Program-made: the position numbers and the translations under genes | Notes under the pieces: generated by a model | Told to the model about the DNA's origin: nothing | The model's input: only the letters and a program-made list of their open reading frames with translations | Database searches by the model: none | Part shown: piece by piece, positions 1 to 6,254 of the stretch | Layout: every line of letters begins with the position of its first letter | Position numbering within the stretch: the stretch's first letter is position 1 | DNA from: Actinobacteria bacterium UBA2286 | Lineage (GTDB): Bacteria > Actinomycetota > Coriobacteriia > Anaerosomatales > Anaerosomataceae | DNA length: 25,910 bases | Reading direction: 5' to 3' | Assembly (NCBI GenBank): GCA_002345925.1 | Contig: DDWM01000059.1 | Span: forward strand, 62,114-88,023

Positions 1-249
1 CCCGGCGCATCGGTTGCCGCCATGGTGGCCGCGATGCTCGGCGATACCCGCGAGACGATGCCATCGTGCGTCTTGCTTGACGGCCAGTACGGCCTCTCGG
101 ACGTCTATCTCAATGTTCCGGCCGTCCTCGGCCGCGAAGGTGTCGTGGAGGTTCCCGAGTGGGGCCTCACCGACGATGAGCTTGCAGCGCTTCACGAATC
201 CGCTGCCGGCGTCATCGAAGCTGTCACGTCCCTCGGGCTTGGCGGGTAG
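1..249 (+). CDS. mdh: Malate dehydrogenase, C-terminal part (5' end outside window)
   Basis: The window opens inside this gene, leaving about 82 C-terminal residues in frame 1. They begin PGASVAAMVAAMLGDT and continue through LLDGQYGLSDVYLNVPAVLG. This is the typical end of the LDH-like malate dehydrogenase family: the helix after the catalytic domain, then the (Y/F)G(I/L)xDVxxxVPxxLG strand region. The family interconverts malate and oxaloacetate with NAD in the cytoplasm. The substrate-deciding loop and the catalytic His lie upstream, so lactate dehydrogenase cannot be excluded from this fragment. The neighbouring fumarase genes, which make malate from fumarate, favour malate dehydrogenase. 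The stop codon is 3 bp before the fumarase alpha start, which suggests one transcript. Confidence 0.85.
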   Translation, partial: PGASVAAMVAAMLGDTRETMPSCVLLDGQYGLSDVYLNVPAVLGREGVVEVPEWGLTDDELAALHESAAGVIEAVTSLGLGG

Positions 250-252
250 CGC

Positions 253-1092
253 GTGCCCGGCGCGGAGGCAATCGCTGCGGCCGTTGAAGAGGCTGTGGCG
301 CAGGCCGCAGTAACGCTCAGGCCGGACGTCTTGTCCGCGATGCGCGCTGCGCTCGACACCGAGCGCTCAGAGCGTGGCCGAGCGGTACTGCAGCAGCTTC
401 TGGATAATGCGGCTATCGCAGCAACTGACCGGGTTCCGCTATGCCAGGACACCGGTACCGTATGGGTCTGGGTGGAGCTCGGCGTTGAAGAGCATCCGCC
501 ACGCGGCCTCCAGGCCGCGGTCGACTCTGCTGTTGCGCGCGCCTATCGCGAGAATGCCCTACGCATGAGCGTCGTGCGCGATGCCCTGTTCGATCGCACA
601 AACACAGGCGACAACACTCCTGTGTTTCTCGACGTGACGCTGCGCCCCGGTACGGGGGCAACCGTGCACGTGATGCTCAAAGGCGGCGGCTCGGATAACG
701 CGAGCATGGTCGCGATGCTCGATCCCTCGGCGGGCGAGGATGGAATCGCCGAGACGGTTCTGCGCGCGGTCGAGGCCAAAGCGAGCGGTGCGTGTCCGCC
801 GCTGATCGTTGGAGTTGGCGTTGGTGGCACCTTCGACAGTGTCGGCAAGCTCGCCAAGAAGGCGCTTCTACGCGGAATCGACGAGCCATCGGACGACTCG
901 CGTCTGAGGGCGTTCGAGGCCCGCCTGCTCGACGCCGTGAACGCATCGGGCATCGGCCCGGCCGGTCTCGGCGGCACCACGACCGCGCTTGGTGTGCGGG
1001 TCGTCTCGGCACCCTGTCACATCGCGGCACTGCCTGTCGCTGTTAATCTTGGTTGCTCTGCGATGCGCAGCCTAACGGTGGAGGTCGGCTGA
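253..1092 (+). CDS. Class I fumarate hydratase (or tartrate dehydratase-type), alpha subunit
   Basis: A 279-residue protein of the Fe-S hydro-lyase alpha family (FumA N-terminal domain, TtdA), of normal length for a separate alpha subunit. Three cysteines stand where this family binds its [4Fe-4S] cluster: C64 in PLCQDTGT, C181 in GACPPL and C268 in NLGCSAMRS. Conserved blocks KGGGSDN and GVGVGGTFD are also present. The enzyme reversibly hydrates fumarate to L-malate in the cytoplasm, and the cluster makes it oxygen-sensitive. The start is GTG at 253, with GGCGGG a few bases upstream and mdh ending at 249. The partner beta subunit is not next to it but lies one gene downstream at 2530. A related tartrate dehydratase activity cannot be excluded by sequence alone, but the mdh neighbour favours fumarase. 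Confidence 0.93.
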   Translation: MPGAEAIAAAVEEAVAQAAVTLRPDVLSAMRAALDTERSERGRAVLQQLLDNAAIAATDRVPLCQDTGTVWVWVELGVEEHPPRGLQAAVDSAVARAYRENALRMSVVRDALFDRTNTGDNTPVFLDVTLRPGTGATVHVMLKGGGSDNASMVAMLDPSAGEDGIAETVLRAVEAKASGACPPLIVGVGVGGTFDSVGKLAKKALLRGIDEPSDDSRLRAFEARLLDAVNASGIGPAGLGGTTTALGVRVVSAPCHIAALPVAVNLGCSAMRSLTVEVG

Positions 1093-2540
1093 TGGCCGAG
1101 GGAAACACGCAGAAGCTCGAAGTGAAGGCCGCTTACCTGCCGCTGCTTCGCAATGGTCGCTTCCGCAAGCTCTGGCTCAGCCAGTTCGTCAGCGGAATCG
1201 GTGACTGGCTGGTCGTTGGTCTTCTCATCCCGCTCGTGACCACGCTCTCCGGCGGTTCCGCATTCGCGGTCGCAGGCATCATGATCGTGAAGATCCTGCC
1301 GTCGCTGCTGCTCAGCTCTGTTGTGGGCGTGTTGGTCGACCGTTTCGACCGCAGACGCCTGATGATCGCATGTGATGCGATTAGAGCCGTGCTAACGTTC
1401 GGCCTCCTGTTCACGAACAGCCTGGCTGTCATCTACATGGTTGTGTTCACCATGGAGGTCGCGTCGCTGTTCTTCACGCCGGCCAAAAACGCACTCATCC
1501 CGCACCTCGTCGACGAAGACGAGATCGCAATCGCGAACGGACTGTCGTATACAACGCAGCAGGCGAGCATGCTCATCGGCCTCACGATGTCCGGCGCTAT
1601 CCTCGCCGGCTTCGAGGCCATCGTTCGCTGGGTACTCACTTCGGGGTTCCCGTTCGTGGACATGTTCGTCGGGCGTCTTGCCCCGGCGCTGCTCGGGCCG
1701 CGCGCAGGCGTCTTCGTGAACGCCGGAAGCTTCATCATCTCGGCGTTGGTCGTTACCTCGATCTCCGTTCAATCGAAGGTCGTGCACGAAGGCAAGCTCA
1801 CGCTCTCCTTGCTTGGCAAGGACGCTATCGAGTCGTTCCGCTTCCTTGGGCAGCATCGTGAGCTTCGCGGGCTGCTGATCACGGTCGGCACCGCCATTCT
1901 CGGCGGAGGCGCCATCATCACCGTCGGCCTGGTGCACGTGCAGCAGAACCTCTCGGGCGGCGTGCCGATCCTCGACGAAGTCGAGGTCCTGCGCAAACTC
2001 ATCGCAGCACCGCAGACGTTCATGCTCGTGTTCATCGCACTCGGCATGGTCGCAGGCGCGCTCATCGTCCCCAAGCTCGCGACTCGCGTGCCACTTCAGG
2101 CTGTGTTCCTCGGCGGCGTTGTTGCATTCGGCAGCGGGATGCTCGTGTTCTCACTCAGCAGCCTTTACTGGGTGGGTGCAGTGTTCGCGGTCGTTGCCGG
2201 CTTCTCGATAGCTTGTCTGACCGTTTCGGGGAACACGTACGTCATCAGGACCACGAGCGATCAGATCCGCGGACGTGTGTTCACCGCAATGGAATCCGTC
2301 ATCCGGGTGTCGCTCTTGCTCTCGATGGTGGTAGTGGCTCCGCTCGGCGACCTGACCGGCAAGCTGGCGCTGTCGATTGCCGAGGCACGCGGGATCGATC
2401 CCGCCACGATATGGCTCTCTGGCCCGCGCATCACGCTCTTGCTGACGTCGTTCATCGTTCTCGGCGCAGCGGTCTTTGCGTTCCGTACGCTTAACTGGCG
2501 CGGGTGTTCTGATGGCGAGGAGGATGCAGATGGCTGCTGA
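1092..2540 (+). CDS. MFS transporter (efflux-type, MFS_3/EntS-like)
   Basis: A 482-residue integral membrane protein with many hydrophobic segments along its length. After the second segment it has GVLVDRFDRRRLM, the family's loop 2-3 signature (G-x-LaDrxgrRxxl). The start LPLLRNGRFRKLWLSQFVSGIGDW and the block FFTPAKNALIPHLV resemble the macrolide/siderophore exporter branch of the major facilitator superfamily. The substrate cannot be told from sequence. I chose ATG at 1092, which overlaps the fumarase alpha stop (ATGA) and follows GGTGGAGG at about 1078-1084. The upstream in-frame start at 1053 lies inside the fumarase gene. Its 3' end overlaps the fumarase beta start by 11 bp, so it is embedded and probably translationally coupled between the two halves of one enzyme. 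The stretch around GFPFVDMF-GRLAPALLG (about residues 180-205) looks like an insert relative to compact family members. Confidence 0.85.
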   Translation: MAEGNTQKLEVKAAYLPLLRNGRFRKLWLSQFVSGIGDWLVVGLLIPLVTTLSGGSAFAVAGIMIVKILPSLLLSSVVGVLVDRFDRRRLMIACDAIRAVLTFGLLFTNSLAVIYMVVFTMEVASLFFTPAKNALIPHLVDEDEIAIANGLSYTTQQASMLIGLTMSGAILAGFEAIVRWVLTSGFPFVDMFVGRLAPALLGPRAGVFVNAGSFIISALVVTSISVQSKVVHEGKLTLSLLGKDAIESFRFLGQHRELRGLLITVGTAILGGGAIITVGLVHVQQNLSGGVPILDEVEVLRKLIAAPQTFMLVFIALGMVAGALIVPKLATRVPLQAVFLGGVVAFGSGMLVFSLSSLYWVGAVFAVVAGFSIACLTVSGNTYVIRTTSDQIRGRVFTAMESVIRVSLLLSMVVVAPLGDLTGKLALSIAEARGIDPATIWLSGPRITLLLTSFIVLGAAVFAFRTLNWRGCSDGEEDADGC

Positions 2541-3096
2541 CGCGATTCGCGTGAACCTCCCTGCCACTCCGGCCGAGCTCTCTTCGCTTGTCGCTGGTCA
2601 GGCTGTCCTGCTGTCTGGCGTCGTGTTCACGGCGCGCGACGCGACGCATGAGCGAATCGCGGCCGAGCTCAAGCGCACTGGTGAGCTGCCGTTCGGTCTG
2701 ACCGGTGCCACGCTCTTCTACGCCGGCCCAACGCCTGCGGCGGCCGGTCGCGCGGTCGGTTCCGTCGGCCCCACCACCGCCAAGCGCATGGATGCATGGA
2801 CACCGGAGCTTCTTTCGGCAGGCATCACGGCGATGATAGGCAAGGGTGCACGCTCGGAGGCGGTGCGTCAGGCGTGCGTGGACACAGGCGCGGTGTACTT
2901 CGCGGCTGTCGGCGGCACGGCGGCACTGCTCGCCACGCACGTGCGTTCCGCCGAGACTCTGGCGTGGCCGGAGCTTGGCACCGAGGCGCTCGTGCGCATG
3001 GAGTTCGATGAGTTCCCGGCGTTCGTGGCAATCGACGCCACAGGCGCCGACGTATACGCGAGCGCACCCGCCGAGTGGAAGAAGGTGCGTCCGTGA
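2530..3096 (+). CDS. Class I fumarate hydratase (or tartrate dehydratase-type), beta subunit
   Basis: A 188-residue protein matching the fumerase C-terminal/TtdB family over its full length. Visible blocks in order are L-V-AGQAVLLSGVVFTARDATH, LPFGLTGATLFYAGP, VGPTTAKRMD, GITAMIGKGARS, VGGTAALLA and ELGTEALVRMEFDEFPAFVAID. The beta subunit pairs with the alpha subunit encoded at 253-1092 to complete the hydratase active site. The start ATG 2530 is chosen because AGGAGG (2518-2523) sits 6 bp before it. Upstream in-frame starts at 2476, 2512 and 2524 would put this ribosome binding site inside the gene or lack one. It overlaps the MFS gene by 11 bp and the following tmk start by 4 bp (GTGA). 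Confidence 0.93.
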   Translation: MAADAIRVNLPATPAELSSLVAGQAVLLSGVVFTARDATHERIAAELKRTGELPFGLTGATLFYAGPTPAAAGRAVGSVGPTTAKRMDAWTPELLSAGITAMIGKGARSEAVRQACVDTGAVYFAAVGGTAALLATHVRSAETLAWPELGTEALVRMEFDEFPAFVAIDATGADVYASAPAEWKKVRP

Positions 3097-3734
3097 GTGG
3101 AGTGTTCATCACCTTCGAGGGCGGCGACGGCTCCGGCAAGACCACGCAGATCGTCAGGCTGGCCTCGGCGTTGCGTGCTGTTGGCTGTGAGCCTGTCATC
3201 ATTCGTGAGCCAGGTGGCACCGTGGTCGGGGAGGGCGTGCGCGAGATCCTGCTCGACCCCCGGCACGAGGGCCTTAACCCGATTGCCGAGACGCTGCTCT
3301 TTGCTGCAAGCCGCGCCCAGCTGAGCGCGACCGTGATCCGTCCTGCGCTTGAAGACGGACGTGTTGTGATCTGCGACCGCTATGCGGACTCCACCGTCGC
3401 GTACCAGGGATACGGTCGCGGGCTCGATCTGGAGACCGTCCGCGCGGTGAACGCGTGGGCGACTACCGGTTTGGTCCCGGATTGCACACTTCTCCTCGAT
3501 GTTGATCCCACCGAGGGTATTCTTGCCGCAACGCCCGCCGAGGCCGATCGACTGGAGCGCGAGGCGATCTCGTTCCATGAGCGTATCCGGGCCGGGTATC
3601 TCGAAATGGCGCATGCAGAGCCTGAGCGCTGGACTGTGATTCCGCGCGATCGTGCGGATGTCGTTTGGGAGAAGGTGCACGCGGCGATTCGTTCCGTGCT
3701 CAAACGTGCCGGTGTTTCGTTGGATTCGCGATGA
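3093..3734 (+). CDS. tmk: Thymidylate kinase (dTMP kinase)
   Basis: A 213-residue P-loop kinase that phosphorylates dTMP to dTDP with ATP, an essential step in dTTP supply. The protein opens GVFITFEGGDGSGKTTQ (Walker A, residues about 10-18), followed by IIREPGGT, the DRYADSTVAYQGYGRGL substrate-binding block and the LID-type region DRLEREAISFHERIR. The length is normal for the family. The start GTG 3093 overlaps the fumarase beta stop by 4 bp and follows GAAGAAGG. The longer reading from 3075 would add six residues before the conserved first strand. The downstream holB and ricT order matches the tmk-holB-yaaT neighbourhood known in Bacillus, although the small yaaQ/yaaR genes are absent here. 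Confidence 0.96.
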   Translation: MSGVFITFEGGDGSGKTTQIVRLASALRAVGCEPVIIREPGGTVVGEGVREILLDPRHEGLNPIAETLLFAASRAQLSATVIRPALEDGRVVICDRYADSTVAYQGYGRGLDLETVRAVNAWATTGLVPDCTLLLDVDPTEGILAATPAEADRLEREAISFHERIRAGYLEMAHAEPERWTVIPRDRADVVWEKVHAAIRSVLKRAGVSLDSR

Positions 3735-4861
3735 GCAGCAAGTGTGTATGGGATGAGATCCCCGCGCAGACCCGGGTAGCCGGATTCCTGCGAAGTGCTG
3801 TTGCCGGTGACACCGTGTCGCATGCGTACCTTTTCGTTGGGCCGAGCGGTTCGGGGAAGAAGACCGCTGCCGTTGCGCTGGCGTGCGCCGTCTACTGCGA
3901 CGATGGCGGATGTGGGTCGTGCAGCACATGTCACCGCGTACTCTCGGGACATCACCCTGACGTGCACGTCGTGCGCCCTGAGGGCGCTGCTACGTACATC
4001 GTCGACCAGGTGCGCGAGATCATCCACGATGTGAACCTCAAGCCGGTACAGGCGTCACACAAGATCTACATCATCGATGAGGCGGACAGGTTCAACTCGG
4101 AATCTGCCAACGCGTTTCTGAAGACGCTCGAAGAGCCTCCGGATGACGTCATCATCGTGCTGCTCACTCGATCGTTCGAGACAGTGCTCCCGACGATAGC
4201 CTCGCGCTGCCAGGTCGTTCGTTTCCGTCCGGTGCCGCCGTCGGTTGCAGCAGCGCTGCTTGTCGAGCGCCTAGGCGTTGATCCCAGTCAGGCGGTAGCG
4301 GCTCTGGCTGCGTCGGGAGGCGTCGTTCCGCGTGCCGAGGAGCTCCTGCGCTCACCGGGACGTCTGGCGGCCCGCGAGTTGTGTCTTGAAACTCTCAAGC
4401 GCCTGCCGCACATGGACGGTTATGATGTCATCGAAGCGGCCAGGACATTGCTCGGCGCTGTGAAGGCTCCGCTCGACGAGGTCAAGTCAACGCAAGGCGA
4501 CGAGATCGAGGAGTACAGGTCGCTTCTCGGCAAGAAGGTTTCGACGAAGCCGTTGGAGGATCGCCACAAGCGTGAGCTGACGGCTCGCGAGCGCGAGGGA
4601 GTCGGTGAGATTCTCGGCGTCGCACAGAGCTGGCTCCGCGATTGCTTAGCAGTATCACAAGGTGCGGGTGTTTATGTAGGTAATACCGACGTTGCAGATG
4701 CGATGGAAGAGGTCGCCAGCGTCATCACGCCAGCCGCCGCGCTAACCGCTTTAGCGGCCGTGGACACCGCGCGCAAGCGAATCTCGTATAATGTGAGCCC
4801 CCAGCTGGCCATTGAGGTCATGCTGTTCGACATCCAGGAGGTACTTAGATGCCCACGATAG
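3731..4861 (+). CDS. holB: DNA polymerase III, delta' subunit
   Basis: A 376-residue AAA+ clamp-loader subunit of the replisome. It shows a P-loop-like GPSGSGKKT (residues 37-45), a four-cysteine zinc module (C56, C61, C64, C67), IIDEADRFNSESANAFLKTL (Walker B-type DEAD at 116-119) and the SRCQ motif at 158-161 that delta' uses to complete the neighbouring ATPase site. The C-terminal part is the poorly conserved helical collar domain. The start ATG 3731 overlaps the tmk stop by 4 bp. The longer in-frame reading from 3665 lies inside tmk. The 3' end overlaps ricT by 13 bp. The intact P-loop leaves a gamma/tau-type (DnaX) alternative open, but gene order and the short C-terminus favour delta'. 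Confidence 0.92.
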   Translation: MSSKCVWDEIPAQTRVAGFLRSAVAGDTVSHAYLFVGPSGSGKKTAAVALACAVYCDDGGCGSCSTCHRVLSGHHPDVHVVRPEGAATYIVDQVREIIHDVNLKPVQASHKIYIIDEADRFNSESANAFLKTLEEPPDDVIIVLLTRSFETVLPTIASRCQVVRFRPVPPSVAAALLVERLGVDPSQAVAALAASGGVVPRAEELLRSPGRLAARELCLETLKRLPHMDGYDVIEAARTLLGAVKAPLDEVKSTQGDEIEEYRSLLGKKVSTKPLEDRHKRELTAREREGVGEILGVAQSWLRDCLAVSQGAGVYVGNTDVADAMEEVASVITPAAALTALAAVDTARKRISYNVSPQLAIEVMLFDIQEVLRCPR

Positions 4862-6096
4862 TGGGAGTCAAGTTCAAATATGCAGGCAAAGTCCTGTATT
4901 TCGACCCCGCCGGCTCTGAGCCGGTCGAGGGCGGACACGTCATTGTCGTCACCGAGCGTGGCGAAGAGTACGGAGAAGTCGTCCTGGCAGCCAAAGAGGT
5001 CGAGAAAGCCGACCTTCCGCCGGGACTCAAGCCGATCCTTCGCGTTGCCAGTGAGGTTGATGAGGCGCGCGCAGCGACCTTGGCCGCCCGTGAGCCGCAG
5101 TCTATGGAGACGTTCCGGCGCCTGATCGCGAAGTACAGGCTCGACATGAAGCCGATCGGCATCGAGACGCTCTTCGACGACAGCAAGATGGTCTTCTACT
5201 TCGTTGCCGAGGAGCGCGTTGATTTCCGCGACCTCGTGCGCGATCTGGCCTCCGAGTTCAAGACCCGCATCGATATGCGCCAGATCGGTGTGCGCGATGA
5301 GGCTCGCCTCGTTGGCGGTCTCGGCCACTGTGGTGAGCAGCTGTGTTGCGTCCGCTTCGGCGGCGAGTTCCAGCCGGTCTCCATCCGTATGGCCAAAGAG
5401 CAGGACCTGCCGCTCAACCCGCTCAAGATCTCAGGGCTCTGCGGTCGGCTGATGTGCTGCCTTCGCTACGAGTTCGAGGCGTACAAGGACTTCAAGAGCC
5501 GTGCACCCCGCAAGAACTCGATCATCCAATTGCCGGATGGCCTCGGCAAGGTAATCGACATGAACACGCCTAAGGAGATGATCACGCTCCTGCTTGAGGG
5601 TGGCGCGCGCATCGAGGTTCCGCTGGCGTCGATGGACTGTGCGTGTGGCAAGGGTTGTCCGTGCCGCGTGAAGGCCGATGCATTCCCCGAGGCTGAAGAG
5701 GCCGCGTTCGAGCCGGTCGTCATGCGTGACACCAAGCCGACCAGGTCATCAAGGTCTGAGAGGCCGGCAAGATCTGAGAGGTCGGCAAGATCCGCGCAGC
5801 CCGAGCCAGCCGCGCAGGCAGCTGAAGAGCCGAAGTCGGACCGCAAGCGCCGTCGTCGCGGTGGCCAGAAGAAGTCATCGGACGCCGGAGCTGCGAGCTC
5901 CACGCAAGATGGTGGGCAGAAGCAGGGCGGCCAGAAGCAAGGCGGGCAGAAGCAGAATCCTCCGCGCCAGAAGGCGCCGAAGGACCAGCAGGCACCTAAG
6001 CCCGCAGGCGAGCAGGGGAGTGCCGAGGGCGCTACGTCAACGTCTCGGCGGCGTCGTCGCAGAAGGCCATCAGGTCAGTCTGGCAAAGCTGAATAG
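4849..6096 (+). CDS. ricT: RicT/YaaT-like PSP1 domain protein with long basic C-terminal tail
   Basis: A 415-residue protein. Residues 1 to about 275 are the PSP1/YaaT fold: IVGVKFKYAGKVLYFDP, then RLDMKPIGIETLFDDSKMVFYF, MAKEQDLPLNP and SGLCGRLMCCLRYE. Ten cysteines cluster here (161, 166, 167, 198, 203, 204, 264, 266, 270, 272). In Bacillus, RicT joins RicA and RicF in an Fe-S-containing complex that helps RNase Y process mRNA and affects the Spo0A phosphorelay. I infer a related role. Residues about 281-415 form a low-complexity, positively charged tail with SER/SAR repeats, three GGQKQ units and arginine runs, which suggests RNA or nucleoprotein contact. The start ATG 4849 follows AGGAGGT (4836-4842) by 6 bp and overlaps holB, the same neighbour as in Bacillus. 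Confidence 0.9.
   Translation: MPTIVGVKFKYAGKVLYFDPAGSEPVEGGHVIVVTERGEEYGEVVLAAKEVEKADLPPGLKPILRVASEVDEARAATLAAREPQSMETFRRLIAKYRLDMKPIGIETLFDDSKMVFYFVAEERVDFRDLVRDLASEFKTRIDMRQIGVRDEARLVGGLGHCGEQLCCVRFGGEFQPVSIRMAKEQDLPLNPLKISGLCGRLMCCLRYEFEAYKDFKSRAPRKNSIIQLPDGLGKVIDMNTPKEMITLLLEGGARIEVPLASMDCACGKGCPCRVKADAFPEAEEAAFEPVVMRDTKPTRSSRSERPARSERSARSAQPEPAAQAAEEPKSDRKRRRRGGQKKSSDAGAASSTQDGGQKQGGQKQGGQKQNPPRQKAPKDQQAPKPAGEQGSAEGATSTSRRRRRRRPSGQSGKAE
5752..5787 (+). repeat. Two 18-bp imperfect tandem repeats in the ricT tail
   Basis: The units at 5752-5769 and 5770-5787 differ at two positions and encode RSERPA and RSERSA. A partial third unit follows. The repeat lies at the start of the basic, disordered-looking tail of the PSP1 protein. 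Confidence 0.8.
5911..5955 (+). repeat. Three 15-bp tandem repeats encoding GGQKQ
   Basis: The units at 5911-5925, 5926-5940 and 5941-5955 differ from each other by one to three bases and each encodes Gly-Gly-Gln-Lys-Gln. A 15-bp unit keeps the frame when copies are gained or lost, so the length may vary between strains. Confidence 0.85.
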
Positions 6097-6109
6097 CGTT
6101 CGCTATACT
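6081..6109 (+). promoter_or_regulatory. Candidate promoter for tRNA-Thr
   Basis: TATACT at 6104-6109 is a five-of-six match to the housekeeping -10 box. TGGCAA at 6081-6086 is a weak -35, 17 bp upstream. The expected start of transcription falls only a few bases before the mature tRNA 5' end at 6120, a usual arrangement for a tRNA gene. The -35 overlaps the end of ricT. Confidence 0.55.
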
Positions 6110-6119
6110 TCGTACTCGC

Positions 6120-6196
6120 GCCGACGTAGCTCAGCTGGCCAGAGCACCGCACTCGTAATGCGGGGGTCAGGGGTTCGAATCCCCTCGTCGGCTCCA
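6120..6196 (+). tRNA. tRNA-Thr (anticodon CGT)
   Basis: A 77-nt cloverleaf read directly from the sequence. The acceptor GCCGACG pairs with CGTCGGC, the D arm is GCTC/GAGC, and the anticodon stem is CCGCA/TGCGG around the 7-base loop CTCGTAA. The T arm is AGGGG/CCCCT with loop TTCGAAT. The discriminator T is followed by an encoded CCA. Anticodon CGT at loop positions 34-36 reads threonine codon ACG. A promoter-like -10 lies just upstream and a terminator hairpin just downstream, so it is likely a single-gene unit. Confidence 0.96.
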
Positions 6197-6206
6197 CAGT
6201 AATCAA

Positions 6207-6236
6207 AAGAGGGAGCCCAATGGGCTCCCTCTTCTT
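6207..6236 (+). terminator. Bidirectional intrinsic terminator (tRNA-Thr / chemoreceptor)
   Basis: A 12-bp perfect stem (6207-6218 with 6222-6233) with loop AAT is followed on the + strand by a T-rich stretch (TTCTTGT). On the - strand, the four A residues at 6205-6208 become a T run after the same stem. It lies between the end of the tRNA and the stop of the convergent chemoreceptor gene and can serve both. Confidence 0.88.
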
Positions 6237-6254
6237 GTGTCCGATTGCGTCTAT

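Noticed and set aside
2868..3929. 353-codon open frame on the - strand across fumarase beta, tmk and holB
   Set aside because: It is antisense to three recognised genes, has no ribosome binding site I trust and shows no recognisable motif.
5911..5955. Tandem 15-bp repeats considered as a CRISPR or regulatory repeat
   Set aside because: The units are contiguous, in frame with ricT and encode GGQKQ; there are no spacers.
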